Assembly (NCBI RefSeq): GCF_040581485.1
Contig: NC_090135.1
Coordinates: forward strand, 8,859,001-8,923,000
DNA length: 64,000 bases
DNA from: Linepithema humile
Taxonomy: Eukaryota; Arthropoda; Insecta; Hymenoptera; Formicidae
Reading direction: 5' to 3'
This document shows positions 48,765 through 61,648 of this stretch, in pieces (the first letter of the stretch is position 1; every line of letters begins with the position of its first letter). The notes under the pieces are model-generated. The model did not search any database and was not told where the DNA came from. It saw nothing but the letters and a program-made list of their open reading frames with translations. The position numbers and the translations under genes are program-made.

Positions 48765-51700
48765 CTAAAAAACACATTTCGATACATTTACAGCGAGATC
48801 CTTGACTGCATGCAGTGATTTATTGAGATACATATGAGTTGATAACGTGTTGAAAAAAAAAATCTGTGCAACACAACATTTATTACTAATTTAAACAAAA
48901 AAGAATTTATCAGCAACTGAATAAATAGTATGCATACCACAAGAGATACTCAATATTAATTGCTCAGTCGATGAACAAGAACGAAGAACATAAATATTAT
49001 CCAACATTTTTCGAAAACATCGAAAAGATGAACATTATTTACATAATCTTTTATGCAAATAATCTTACAAGCAAATATGTAAAAAAATGTAGAAATGTCT
49101 GCATCAACAACTATCGGTAGTATTGACCCTGAAGCCGGTATAGTAGGAAGCAGCGTGGTATAACTTACTTGTACTTGGTTTTGCCGTCCCAGATCTCCGC
49201 CGAGATCTGCCTCTTGCTGAACCAACGGCCGTTCAAAAGCTGCACACAGGCTTGTGCTTCTGCCGGCTCTCGGAATGTGACCTGCGCTACTCCTTCAGGA
49301 TGCCTCTAAGAAAAGAAAAGACATAAAAGCGCTCCGTAGAGCGCGAATCGCCCTATGCAGATCATTCTATTTTATTGAACAGCAACAGGCTGTCTATTGG
49401 AGTCAACGTTAACGTTAGAAATTAAATAAAGTATGGAAAAATAATAATAAATTTTGAATTCTGTAATAAAAACAATATTATATTTTGCTAGCAAACTTTC
49501 AAAAAAACTTTTCTGATATTTACATATTTAAACGCAATTAACTGACTTAAATAAATCAAAGTCTATATATAAATAATTAAATAATTATTTTGTTTTTAAT
49601 ACAAATATTGATTTAATGTAATTTTGAAAAAAAAATTTATTTTTAACGCAATATTTTCAAATCCTTATTTTCTTATGAATTAAAAAATTACTTTAAGGTT
49701 CCGTAAAACTATCAGCGGATCTCCTTTGATCCATGACTTATATCTTACACAAGCACGACACTAATAGGTCATGATTCATCAAGAACACATTGGCGCTAAC
49801 ACGTGTTTCCAAAGTAAAAAAAAATAGCAGCGAGATGCCTAAATTACATAGCGGAATATGAAATTTCTTGCGTAACTTTCTAAATCGATGCTATTTTGCG
49901 TGACGACCAAACGCAGAAAACCAGTATAATAAAATTAATTTATATATAATTTTCGAGATATTCAAGTCTTCCTTGAATTAAAAATTCATTAACCGAATAA
50001 ACAAATATTTCAGACAAAGTTGATTGAAGCAACGGATAAAAAAAGACGTTGCAATAAAAAATATAAATTCCTACTATAAAAAATAAAGGTAATCTTAAAT
50101 TTTTTATTTCAGAAAAGGGATTAAGGGAGACAGAATTAAATAAACAGCTATATAAAAAAAAAGAAATAAGAACAAGCGAAGCGAAATAGGAGTCACACGT
50201 CGTCAGGATGGAATGCGCTTTGACATTGAATAACTTCACGGCTGAGGCGCAAAGACTGGGAGTGTCTTGCCTTCCGCCGATTTATGGGGCTAGGGGCATC
50301 CCCTTTCGAAGGCGTTTCTCAATTCGCCTTTTCTGTGAAATGTATTCGCTAAAAATACGGTACTCAAAAAGATCACTCGCAGTGTGGAAAACATAACGGT
50401 TTTGCAAAAATCTTGTTTTAAGCCTGCGTATCAAGAATTGATTTTAATTCGCGATATCTAATTTTCCGATTTATAAAATACCCAAGAATTAAAAATTTTG
50501 CATTATTATTATTAATAGTTTTTATCGAATAGTGCGAAGAAATAAAGAAAAACTCACATCATAAATGATGACTTTTCTGACGTCCCCGCACTTCAGACAC
50601 TCGGATCGGATATCCTGTTGATACTCCAGAAGCAGCTGCACCTCTTTGTCGAAATCTTCCGGGGTGAAAAGGTTCTTTATAATAACAACCCTTTCACACT
50701 TCAACGGTTCACCCCGCATGCGCTCCGGTCGCCAATCGAATAATCTACAAACAAATAAGCAACGACATAAGGATAATGGAAGATATGAGATTTGCATTTA
50801 AATTGATTGTAATTGCTTTTCCTCCTGTAAGCGATATAATATAGATATACAAATGAAATGTTGTCGGCAATCAAGAGCTCTCTCTCGCCGCGGAAAAAAT
50901 GTTGTCCCCCCGAGAGCCGAAATAATGAACGGAACATGACCTCCGCCAGCGATCCGACGACAAATCAGATTAGTCGGTACAGTTGAATAGACAATTGGCT
51001 CGATTTTTGGAGCAGGGAGATATTTCTTTGATTTGCTTTTAAAAAGCGCCTGATAACGTGAATTTGTTCCGACAATTCTGGAAGAGAGCTTCGATTTCAC
51101 AAGAGAGTCTGATCACGAGCAAGGGCGGTTTCAAGGAAAACGCGATTTACTACCTGGAAGGCGAATCGACGATCAGCTATTCAATATCCCTCACACATAT
51201 GTTCGCAATAAACCGATATATATGTATATAGATCAAGTGACCGAGTTGCCTATCTTTCCATCCGCCTTATTTATCGACTATCTACATTCCGAAAATTCGT
51301 TTCTATATACTTAAATTCCTATTAGCAATGTTTGCGAGAAGTTTTAACAGCATGTATCTTGAGGTATCGTACTGACGAAGATATCAGCGAATTATGGGTT
51401 CTGCATCTCGTTCGGTTCTCCGAGCTATCACGATATCACGTCAACTCGCTGCTGCCATTATTGACTGACGTATCTCAATGGTTAAAGATGCCGACAAACG
51501 CAGACTGATAGGGCGCAAATTGTCGGTGCCGAGTTGCATAATCAAGACCAACCCGTCAGCCGTGAGAACTGGCGCGATGATTGATCGATCGTGGCTCACG
51601 ATTCGCCTTCTCGGAACAACTCGGCGGAGATAATGCCGATAGGAAATGCTATACGACAATTTACGGGTGTCGAAAGAGCATGTTGCAAGGAGCAAACTTC

Positions 51701-53050
51701 CGGCCGGCGAACGTGGGCCTGTAACGTTCGCCAATAACTGGTTTTCGCGAAGTTCAGGGCGTTGACCCTGCGCTCGCGACCTACGCCGGATAACGAGGCG
51801 ATGCAACGATGAAGACGACAAAGATACCGTCGCGACCAAACAATGCAATAAGACTCGATGGCGCGAAGAGATTAAGACCGACGATTAAGAACGACGCCCA
51901 CGAGACGCAAGATATAAATATCATAAGAACTGCTTTACTTGAAGAAAATTATGATTGTTCCTAAATTTAATTATAATTGCACTTTAATCTGATTCTAATT
52001 GATTGAATCCGTAAAGAATGTCCTTTAGATCAAGCGTCTCTGTCTTTAATCATAAATAATTTAGCTTTCATTATACATACGAAACAATCGTTGAATACAT
52101 TGAAGCATGCGCTAGACAAAGTCAATGTCATTCGGCATAATCATACGCTTCGATTAACTGGTTAAGCTGCTGCTTGCTGCAACAATCCGTTTGTAAATAC
52201 GCCGTGCCCGCATAATTTTGGGCCGGCCTGTATGCACAGACGGACAGACTAAATGTGGGTAATCGACGTGCGCAGCTGCCTCTGCCGGAACCGCCAACGC
52301 CAAGCAGTCTGGCGGCTGCAAATCCAAAGCCGATGGCAGTGCAATTATAAGAGCCTTTACACACATCGCGGCACGTGTAATGCGGAACACGTATCACGAG
52401 CTCGTTTTTTTTTTCCTCCCCCCCCCCCTCTTTTTTTAATCATACGTTATCAAGCATCGCATAACACGCATCGTGATTCGAGAGCATGCCGCTTAAACGA
52501 GCCGCTTGCGACACGTGTGTACCGCGGTGCGTAGAAGCCTTAATAAGATGCACACGCGCGGCGGCGGATGCATCGTGGCTGAAACGTATCTTGATCCCCG
52601 AGGGATACGCCGTCTCGCACGAACGCGAGCGAAAAGAGAGATGAATGGACCGGAGAAAACCGAGGAGAAACGCGACCGTCTCGATTTCGCAACGGCGAGC
52701 ACGAGTTATATACGGGCCCGAGGAAGTGACACCACACGTGCTTTAAGCGTCGCCGCGAGCACTTGACACGACAAGTATTTGTTTGGCAACTACTATTCAA
52801 ATGTTAATTAATCTTTAATAACAGTTCTTAACGTCGCTTGGCGCTTCAACATGTAAATACTTATGAAGCTTGTAAAGACTCACTTTTCTTGCATCTTCTT
52901 CTGCCGCTCCTTGTCCTTTTTTTTCCGTTTCGGCTTCAACGCGGGATCGTATGCGCCCTTCATCTGAAACTTCGCCCTCTGAACCGACAGCGTTTTTCCT
53001 CGGATTTGCGAGCCGTCTAAGATTTTCAGCGCCAGATCCACCGACTCGAC
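48632..53050 (-). CDS. HTATSF1: Tat-SF1 / CUS2 family splicing factor, 3' four exons
   Basis: Tat-SF1 (fly barricade, yeast Cus2) is a nuclear U2 snRNP-associated factor whose U2AF-homology motif (UHM) binds SF3B1. Four minus-strand exons join in frame: 53050-52884, 50744-50558, 49305-49169 and 48764-48632 (about 207 residues). In order they give the end of RRM1 (VESVDLALKILDG, then SQIRGKTLSVQRAKFQ), a Lys-rich linker with FDWRPER, and a UHM starting CERVVIIKNLFTPEDFD, with an acidic helix (EYQQDIRSECLKCGDV) and the diagnostic RXF motif as GRWFSKRQISAEIWDG. A short charged tail then ends EEQKGSQ and stop. Human Tat-SF1 has a very long acidic C-terminus, absent here. The N-terminal half (start and most of RRM1) was not found. 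Identity is very secure; the 5' structure is unknown. Confidence 0.95.
48765..49168 (-). other. HTATSF1: HTATSF1 intron (last)
   Basis: A 404 bp AT-rich intron. No other content was recognised. Confidence 0.9.
49169..49305 (-). CDS. HTATSF1: HTATSF1 exon: second half of the UHM with RXF motif
   Basis: The acceptor is cttttcttag and the donor is acaa|gtaagt (phase 2). It encodes RHPEGVAQVTFREPAEAQAC and then LLNGRWFSKRQISAEIWDG. The RWF tripeptide is the UHM signature that binds ULM tryptophans. Confidence 0.95.
49306..50557 (-). other. HTATSF1: HTATSF1 intron splitting the UHM
   Basis: A 1.25 kb AT-rich intron between the two UHM-coding exons. The ORFs in it (49940-50396) are antisense or chance. 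Confidence 0.85.
50558..50744 (-). CDS. HTATSF1: HTATSF1 exon: first half of the UHM
   Basis: The acceptor is ttgtttgtag and the donor is gat|gtgagt (phase 0). It encodes LFDWRPERMRGEPLKCERVV and IIKNLFTPEDFDKEV and ends RKVIIYD. The order WRPER, then RVVIIKN, then the acidic helix matches human Tat-SF1. Confidence 0.95.
50745..52883 (-). other. HTATSF1: HTATSF1 intron between linker and UHM
   Basis: A 2.1 kb intron. A CpG-rich block at about 51.4-52.8 kb generates many overlapping chance ORFs on both strands. It includes a poly-C run near 52420. No domain was recognised. Confidence 0.8.
52884..53050 (-). CDS. HTATSF1: HTATSF1 exon: end of RRM1 and basic linker
   Basis: The acceptor is aacttgtttcag (phase 0) and the donor is gaaaa|gtgagt (phase 2). 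It encodes VESVDLALKILDGSQIRGK and then a Lys-rich segment KPKRKKKDKERQKK. Human Tat-SF1 has ESVELALKLLDEDEIRG here. An upstream exon ending in phase 0 is required. Confidence 0.94.
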
Positions 53051-56000
53051 CTGAAACAAGTTTTAAATAATCAGATGAGGAGTCGCGAATGCGTTAATGC
53101 TCATTTGTGATTAAATGAAAAACAGATATGGCGATTTAAAAAGTTTTTGGCGTGTCTTGTACCAAAAGTAATTAACGCAGGACGTGAAATAGGCAGCGTT
53201 AATAGGCTGCAGTTCCTACTTATTGTGCCAAAGTAATGGAGCGCCATTGTTACCTGGCGATGTGTGGGTGATAGGTTCGTGATAAAAATTCGCGATCAAT
53301 TTAAATACGTTTCATCAGCCGGTTACGCCCACAATAATTACGCCGAAAGAAAAAAAAAAAAAAACAAATTCCGGCTTACACGCGAAAGGACTGACTCTAA
53401 ATTTATGGAATGTGGGCGTATTTCTCATTTAACGGCCACTTATAATTAAGCGGATCTCGGTCCTTTCATTACGCAATCCGGTCTTGCGGAAAAACCTGTC
53501 GTATGTTTGCTCGCATAATTAAAATTCTCTGCCGCAATCTTATTAGCCCATAAATAAATAATAAACTAAATTAATTTAAATTATATCATTGCTTTCAATA
53601 ATGACTTAAAGATGTTGTTAAAAACTTTTTTCCAAGTTTTATGAGAAAAAATATTCGAGGGAATCTTCAGTAGCACGTAAAAACAAATTTTAAAAAAAAA
53701 ACTTTAACCAAAGATCAGAAGATTAGAGATTAGTGAGATTAGTGATTAAACGTGAATCTCGAACTTTCGAGCCGGCCATCCACTTTTATATTGTCAAAAT
53801 CGAGTTATATTTCTGAGGCTTTTTAATGGTTTCAAAGAAATCTCGCAGATCTTGTATGGAGGCGTCATAAAAACTTAAATAACGTATCATTCTGACAAAC
53901 ATCTTCTGGAAGCTATATATAGATCGTCAACTATACTCGCAATAGTATTCCAAGAATCATTTTCAGCTGTTACGCCATCGTTCGTTTTAGGCATTAGATA
54001 CGTTTAAAAGCGTATAATATATTTATCAGAAATAGCAAATCCGTTTCCGCGGTAATGGTGTCACGCTTATTTACAAAATTTCGTAACATATAAACAGCTT
54101 AGGGTCATTTTAACTGCACTATTCACAGACGGAAATAGGACAGGAAATAATATTTGCCAACACTCTTCTCATTCTTTAAAGAAAGCTATGACGCAATTAT
54201 TATGCGTCGATATAGGGCGCGCAAATAAAATTTACAAAGAAAAATACTTTGGCAAAATTCGAGAAAAACTTTTCACAGCGATGGAAATTCTCGGAGAAAA
54301 AAATCCTTGCAGCACGACATCCAACAATAGTTATTCGACCAAAGTTGTGCGCATCATTCAAATATATTTTTACAAAAATCTTTTCTGAACTTATAAATAA
54401 AATAAATTGTGCATTATTCATAATTCGTTATGAGAAATAAAATTTGTAATGTAAATTTTTTGGGACTGGCTCTCGTCTCGCACGCATTCGGCGTGATAAT
54501 ACGCGATGAAGCAACACACAACCAGAATGGTGAGTGTCTAAATGTGCACACGGAGTGATGCCGACGATGAATGACGTAACGATCCGGAGACAAGTCTCCC
54601 TTGTAACGATGACCTAAAAAATAGGCTTCCCTGCTGTGCTTGATATCTCGAGATCGAGAAACCAAGCAAAGAATATATTCCAGGAAGTATTCAAAGACGC
54701 AATGATTTACCGTCGACCCACTTAGGGTCGAAATTCCTAGATTCGAGACGATTCGCCATTTCTTTTCGTCTCTCCACTATCGACCGAACGGAAGCCGAAA
54801 GGAAGAATAATTCACAAATTCAATTCGATTTTTTGTAAAATTCTTACAAATCGAGTGCTCATAGCCATTTTTACAAGAATTTCATCTCTTTAGAGAGAAT
54901 TAAACAAAAAGAAAGCATCTAATTTTGACGCTGTATTCATGAGCACGTGGGAATTCTGGATTCAAGGATACCCACGCAAGGGCTAAGGCTCACCTTAAGC
55001 ACACCTTAAGAACCTGCAAACATAAAAGGGCCTCGCCATTCCTTTGACGCATCATCCTGCACACCCACGCGCCAGACAGCCTCGAGGCTCCACTCTTTTT
55101 TTTTTTTTTTCCTTTTTCTTTCAACACGTCTCGCTTTCGTTTAGCCCTTAACCGGCGCGAGCGGAAAGCGACACGACTGCTGACGTCATCATCTCCACAG
55201 GACTCTCGCCAAGTGATTTAAATAGAATCTCCTTTCTCAATTCCTATCGCGCAATCTGTCTTCCATGAGACAGCGCTATTTCCACGCCGCGAATATTACT
55301 GTTAGATTTCGATACCCGGTAAGTATTCATTATACGCTATCGAGGAAGCGATCACGCGGCTCATACGAATTATCCTCCCCCCTCCCCTCCCCCATTAGGA
55401 CTAGTTTCTCGGAAACGCTTTGATTTAAGGTCTACTCCGCTAAAACAAGATTAAGGTGGGGATTGCACGGCCACGCGCGTGTCGACTAGATAACGCGTGA
55501 AATGGTAATCTACATAATCGGCGCGTAGCGAGATAGATTATCGTTGCTCGCTCGTAAACGCCCAGCGATGATTAAAATGCTGCTTTTGTGGGAATGATTT
55601 CAGTCTATCGAGGGCGCTGTGAGCCCCGCGCATAACGACCGGCGAGAACGGGATCGGACTTATTGTCAGGCCGCTCGACCACCCAGACGCAGCTCCCGCG
55701 GTCATCTCAGCGGCACGGCCTATGTTAGATCACTGCAATTACAGTATACCCGCGGCATCCAGTTCACGTTTAAATTATACGCGTTCCACCGCTCGGTACA
55801 CACGTAACACGTTACAATCGTCAGCGGTGCGGTCACGTCCCTGAGTAATATTTTCCCCGTCCACCAGAGAGATTATTTAAACTCGCTCGAGTTTCCTCTT
55901 ATTAACACGTTTGCAGGTAACGCATATGAATGGCGCTTTCGGCGGAAAAGCGTGCCTTCGTGTGCTTACGTGCCGCTCGGTTCTCTCATTTTCCGCGCAG

Positions 56001-59000
56001 TCACACAGCCACGTACCAAGAATACATAAATTAAACAATTACGTGCTAACTGCATGCGAAAGTGCTCTCTGATAAGATAAGATTCCCCGCCGAGTGCACA
56101 CATCGCGCGGTGTGATTTCTTTAGTGACTAACGCCCGCAATGATGCAATCATGCAAATATGAGTTTCAGATATCATAGAATAATAAAGCTGCATTATCAT
56201 ACTACAAGAAGCTGAATGAATGCAAAACGATGCGCATGTACACGAGATAATATCGGAACTATTCATTTATCCGTAGCCTGCAGCGTTGATTAATGATAGA
56301 GAGACGAGATTTCGAAGTGCCATGCATCATCATTATTGCGAGATGTCGTGTTCCTAACACGATTCGAAATGAATACTGACGTTCCCTCCTAAGCAACTAT
56401 AGTTAGCCGACGTCTATTATCATTACTATACTGGCGCTCGGCCAAAATTTCTCCCTGACATGCATTAAATACCGGTTGCGCACGCGACAAGATGATTCAC
56501 GGAAATCCTCGCGGAAAGTTAATATGTAAAAGAAAAAAAAAAAAAAGAAACATCTTTTCAAGAAGAAAGCATCGTCCGACAGATCGTTACTTCCTCTAAC
56601 GTTACACGGCGGCCTTACGTATTCCGCTCACTTGCAAGTTCTCGTAATTGAAGAGACAGGTTGAAGTGCAAAGCTAAGGAACGCGCTGTACAGACTCGCT
56701 CGAAAGAGGCTGTCGGTGGAAAAGATCTCCGATACCAAGAAGTTGAAGCTAGTCTGGTAAGTAAAAACGCTTCCAGCAATATTTCATCGCCTTCCTAATT
56801 CGCAATTTGGATGCAAGGACTAAATCATAAAGCGTGCCGAGCAACAATGACGTCGTCGCGTTGACTTGACGAGGACTATATCGCGCGCAACGTCAACTCA
56901 GACGAAGGGTCAGACTGAATTATCATTAAAACGATCGCGCCGTTGGTGCTACGCCTACACTATTGACATTTAAGATCGCGACTGTCCCACTAATTTGCAT
57001 CGCGAGAAATTCCAGAGATGAGTCAGTCAATTGCGCACGACGATCGCGCATGTAAGTTTCATTACACCGTGGCCGATTTACAGTTACACCGAACGTGTCA
57101 TTGCGGAAAGCGCGCGACGAATTTTTATGGCCTAATTTGCCTCGTGAAATTGCGACGCCAATCAAGCAGTCCTTAACGCAAAAAGTCGCGATGAAAGTCG
57201 TTATTATCATGTAAATGTCGGGAAAAAAAATTTTGCTCAGATCAAATTGACAGATATAATAAAATGCGATTTTTGAGATCGATAAAATATTACTCATTTG
57301 AGATGCGGTATTTACTATAAAATAATCTCATGCTTGTACGCGAGATAATGTATCGCCGTATCTTGCAGCGTGATATCTCAAGTGGTACCAGCCATCTCCG
57401 GTTTCTCTTGAGAAGCGTATTTCGGGATGCATTTTAGTTTGCAGATAAACGCCGAGACAGGCTGCAGAATGTCTCTCGAACTAAGAGTAAGATTCTAATC
57501 ATCAAAACGTACTTAAATTAGAATCAAATCATTTTCTAACAACGCATTTCCTATCGCTGTATTTTATTCGGAATGATGCAATATTTAAATTCTGTTGCGC
57601 GACAACTTGACATTCTATTAGAATGTCAACTGACATAAAATTTTTATGAATCTCGTGAAGAGAATAATTTGTTTGTGTCTCACCAAGATATCGTGTGGGC
57701 AAATTTTCATCTGCAATTTCTTCGAGCATAACGTTTGATAAATATTTCGTCCGGCTTACGATTGAGTTTCAATGCGCGCTATTTCGCCATTTCGTTTCAT
57801 TGTTTTCAATCGAGAAACTGCAGAGCCCGCGCGATAAAGCTCTCCCCATATTAGGCGCAGTGTCTTTCCTTTTCTAAGAGACGACACGCATTGCAGACGT
57901 ATATACTCGCGGCACATTTTGCAAAACCGGTTTCCGGGATTCCATAAGGTCTGAAGTGCGCGCGAGCGCGCACGGGAGCGCTCGTAAAAAAATCGGCGGT
58001 TTTGTTGCTCGTCGTTTTTGCGCCACAGGGACGAGCGGCTTCTCGGCGACGGTACAATTGGAAACTGTTAACGCCTCGATGTTTAACAAACGACAAACGC
58101 GGCAGAAATTATGATCCCGCAAATGGAGAATTTGCAGCGGCGAAATTTCCACGTGACGGAAAGCAATGAATGAATATGTGCGTCGCCGGCGGCGAGACAT
58201 CCGTTATTTCGGTATTTCCTGTGGTCTTCTACTGGCTACACATGGCCGAGGATGCTGAGTGAAGCGCTATTTAACTATTTTAAGAGTAAATGTTTTTTTT
58301 ACAAATAGTTTCTACAGTTTCTACAGTCAACGTATCAGATGTCTCACCCTAACAGCAGGAAGCTTTAATGATGTACGATGCACCTGACCTTCCTGCTCGC
58401 TCGAAAATGCCGATCGTTTCCTTTCGCGGCAAACGCACGCGATGAAGAACGTCAGTAAATCTAGTCGGGACAGTCTCGACGAGATCGAGTTCTCAACGCC
58501 TCGATTGCAGTGGCAAATGGCGATAATATGTTATCTGTACAGCATAACAGCATTACAGTTAATCTAAATTTTAAGAATACTAATTTCTCAAGTGCCAAAT
58601 ATCTATTTTCGCATAATTTCATCGCTGATCCAGTTTTTGCATAATTTCATTTGCCTAACGTATTCCCGCATCTCCTTGAGAGAAACTTGGAAATGCACGT
58701 AACGTGCGTTAAAATGTACGTGATTTTGCTCAATACAGAAAACGTGTTTGGAATAAAACCTCTCTGCACTACGTTTTTACTTATCCTGAATTTAAAATAT
58801 TAAAGGAGAAAAATAAAGTTCAATATTAAAAATATAATATAATAGAAAATTTATTCCAGGTATCGAAAGACTCGTGTTTTAAAATGCAAACGCCGAAGGA
58901 ACAATGCGTGTGTCTGCGAGAGAGCGATTTGAAACATTCATATGACGATAAGATTATTCAAGCGCGGAAAAAGTGATCTAACACTTCGAAATGGCTGACT

Positions 59001-61318
59001 TGACGTAATGTTACACTGACGTAATCGTATGGTGACGATGATTCCCAAGCCATAAACATGTTCGCGACGTCTACATCTCCATAATGTCTGATGCAATATC
59101 TAGAATTACTTGAATCTGTCAATCGTTCCGTTGTGATTTCAGGCACGCAGTCATCAGCCCACCCCAAATTGCAATTCCGCGAATTGCAGCATTCCCCGTG
59201 TACCTTTCAAAGCATCAGGAATGTGCAAATGAATCGCCGTCATAGTACGTCATGAACGTAATCCCCCCCTCCTGCCCGACTCCCTCGCAAAAATGCAACT
59301 CGTGTAATAATAAAAAAAAAAAAATTAAAAAAAAAATTAAATAAAACGCGCGCTTTGATGTCAAGAGCATAAAATATTCTTTAAATCCTGCATTCGACGT
59401 GCAATATTTAAATACTCCAAATTATCTGCGCATGATTAAATTGTACAATATTTAAATGTTATCGGCGATTGGAATGAAATAGTTTCATCATCGTGTTAAT
59501 TAAAATAATATCGTTATTTATACATTCACTGCGCGCGATAAACTCTATGCAAAAATAGCTATCTATCGTAAAAAGGAGAGACTTGGATATAACTTAATTA
59601 TGCAACTGTGATAGCGACTGCAGGCGCCGTACAGAGTGCATAATAATTTTCATGACCGAGCGCGGTCGGCGTATTTTTCCAAGTTATTAAGTAAAATGAA
59701 ACGTACGATATTTCTGACTGCGTGTAAATATGTAATGCAATAATCAGAATCCTCGAAATATTTTCGAGTGCGTTTTTTTCTTTCAATTCAATCCCTGACT
59801 TCTACGATTATTGTCTCATAACTCGAACACATTCGGCCGTGCCAAATACTCGCAAGTGCTAAAACTGGTGGAAATTATATTAAGCACAAGATTTGCCAAA
59901 TCCGATTTAACTGTAGCGAATTACGCTTTTAGCTTCTGCGATATCTCAATTTGCCGACACTTTCTTCTATTTCTGTTACATTTTACAATCAACCTCATTT
60001 GGACGTTAACTCTCCGAAAGATACTATCGGACAGATGTTAATGCACCCAATTGGCAGCCTGCCATTAAACGAAAACCGCTCTGGCAGCGCGATAATATTT
60101 TAGAGAAGTGTACGTCCAATTTGAGAGGTAACACTTTCATATAATACTTTTACATATTATTGAATGAATTTGTCAACGTATCGATTGTCACACGGATTTA
60201 ATACTAATTAATGACATTATTAGCATTTCAGGTTTATTCAAACATTATTCAGCGATTAAACAGAAATATTGTGAATCAGTAGATAAGAATACAGCTGAAG
60301 TGTTCTCGAATAATTCTTTTTTAGTGTCATAAATTCTGCAATAATTTCAAATTACGATCATCGGAACCGCTTTTGCATAGATTATTTTTTTACTCACTTT
60401 AATATTAATGTTTACATAATCTAGCCTCATTTAATATGCCAAAATGATAATAATGATTCGTTTTCTTCCTGTTTCGATATTCACGAAACTCTCTTAGCTA
60501 TAAATTTTTTCGACATCATATCGCCTTGATCCCTTCTCACTCTGAGTTGAAAAACTGATGCTGATATACGTTCCAGCTTCACTTTACAGTAATTATATTC
60601 AGCGCAGATGAATATAAGCACTTTAGTTTTGTTGACGCGCAGTTTCTCAAACATTTCGCGAGTTGTCAACGCAGCTGCGGCAAGTTTGTTCAATAATACG
60701 TACATGTTGGCACATAATTATCGCACGCTCTATGCCTACTAAGTTCATCTATCCTTGAGTTCTAAGACGATACATTCGTGGCATTATGCAAAACGTGAAC
60801 AGAAATCATTAAATCTCATGTGTTCATATACCATGCGTAGTGATAAATTCCATTATTTCGAAATCATCATAAAGATCAAGGTGAATGGGAGATATTGAAG
60901 GTTTTCTTCGGAATATTTAAAAATAATAAAAGAATGTTTAAAAAATTTTGTTCCAATTTTAGTATTTTTGTATAAAGCGTGAAGTAATGCGACAAAAATA
61001 ACTGTTATGCATGCGAGCGTGAAAGATTTTGATGAGATGTTTCCTCGCGAAAGCGTCATATTCGAAAAATAAGCAGAAAACACGAATTAAAAGCGTGAAT
61101 AGTCCGCCTCAGCGATCTGCGCGAATAACAGCGTGAAGCGTGTGATGAGCGAAACCGGGTGGTAAGCCAAACAGATTCTCTCTATGAGGGATCTGTGGGC
61201 TCCTCGGATCTAGAAAACGATCGCGGTAGCATCTGGCGATAGGGGAGGCGCGAGAGAATTCCGCTCGTAAGCTCAGAGCGCGCGAAGGTACGCGCCGAGC
61301 GGAATGGAAGCAGCGGCT
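53051..61318. other. HTATSF1 upstream intron or intergenic DNA
   Basis: About 8 kb in which I could not find the missing RRM1 exon or start of HTATSF1. It has AT-rich stretches, CpG-rich parts at about 55.1-56.0, 56.4-57.2 and 57.8-58.5 kb, and poly-A-rich DNA near 59310-59345. A consensus donor, TCTG|GTAAGT, lies at 56757/56758 on the plus strand. It may mark an unassigned leader exon. Confidence 0.5.
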
Positions 61319-61611
61319 TCAGTCGGCCGCGGACCTTTGCCGTAGAACGGTCTCTACATCCGGATAGTCTGGGCACCCCATCGATCGCGATAAAGTACTT
61401 CGAGTCCCGACGTGAGCAAGAGTGGCAAAATCATATCAATCGATTTTTTTTTGTCACACGGTTTCGCGAATTCGCGAAGCGGTGATTGCCAATGTGTGAA
61501 ATCGGAAGCGAGACGAGGTTCAAGGAACGAGAATGAGGACGATCTTGCACGCGTATCGCGACTTCTGTATCGAGTACTCCGGCGAGTAAACGACGTGTGT
61601 GGGATATAGTC
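61319..61611 (+). promoter_or_regulatory. possible promoter and 5' UTR of the 61.6 kb gene
   Basis: A TCAGTC initiator-like word lies at 61319-61324, about 290 nt before the ATG at 61612, in a CpG-rich block. No TATA box was seen. A perfect 16 bp palindrome (ttcgcgaattcgcgaa) lies at 61463-61478 in the presumed leader. Confidence 0.3.
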
Positions 61612-61648
61612 ATGTGGAAGTGCTGGATCCTGTTTCTGTGCGTCGCAG
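61612..61648 (+). CDS. possible first coding exon: signal peptide of an unknown secreted or membrane protein
   Basis: ATG at 61612 opens MWKCWILFLCVA, a strongly hydrophobic start typical of a signal peptide, and runs into a GTAATT donor at 61649 (exon end in phase 1, split Gly codon). Continuing without splicing hits a stop at once (G, N, then TAA...), so splicing is needed. It sits downstream of a CpG-rich leader. No following exon was seen in the remaining 2.3 kb, where no plus-strand frame of 60 codons or more exists. The protein family cannot be named. It could also be chance, because the coding part is only 37 nt. Confidence 0.45.

Noticed and set aside
48450..48818. 122-codon plus-strand frame
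   Set aside because: Antisense of the last HTATSF1 exon and flanking DNA.
51441..52800. Overlapping frames on both strands in the HTATSF1 intron
   Set aside because: CpG-rich composition effect; no domain and no consistent splice sites.
53880..54000. Minus-strand stretch reading like a transposase fragment
   Set aside because: Only a short open stretch, with no catalytic motif and no terminal repeats found.
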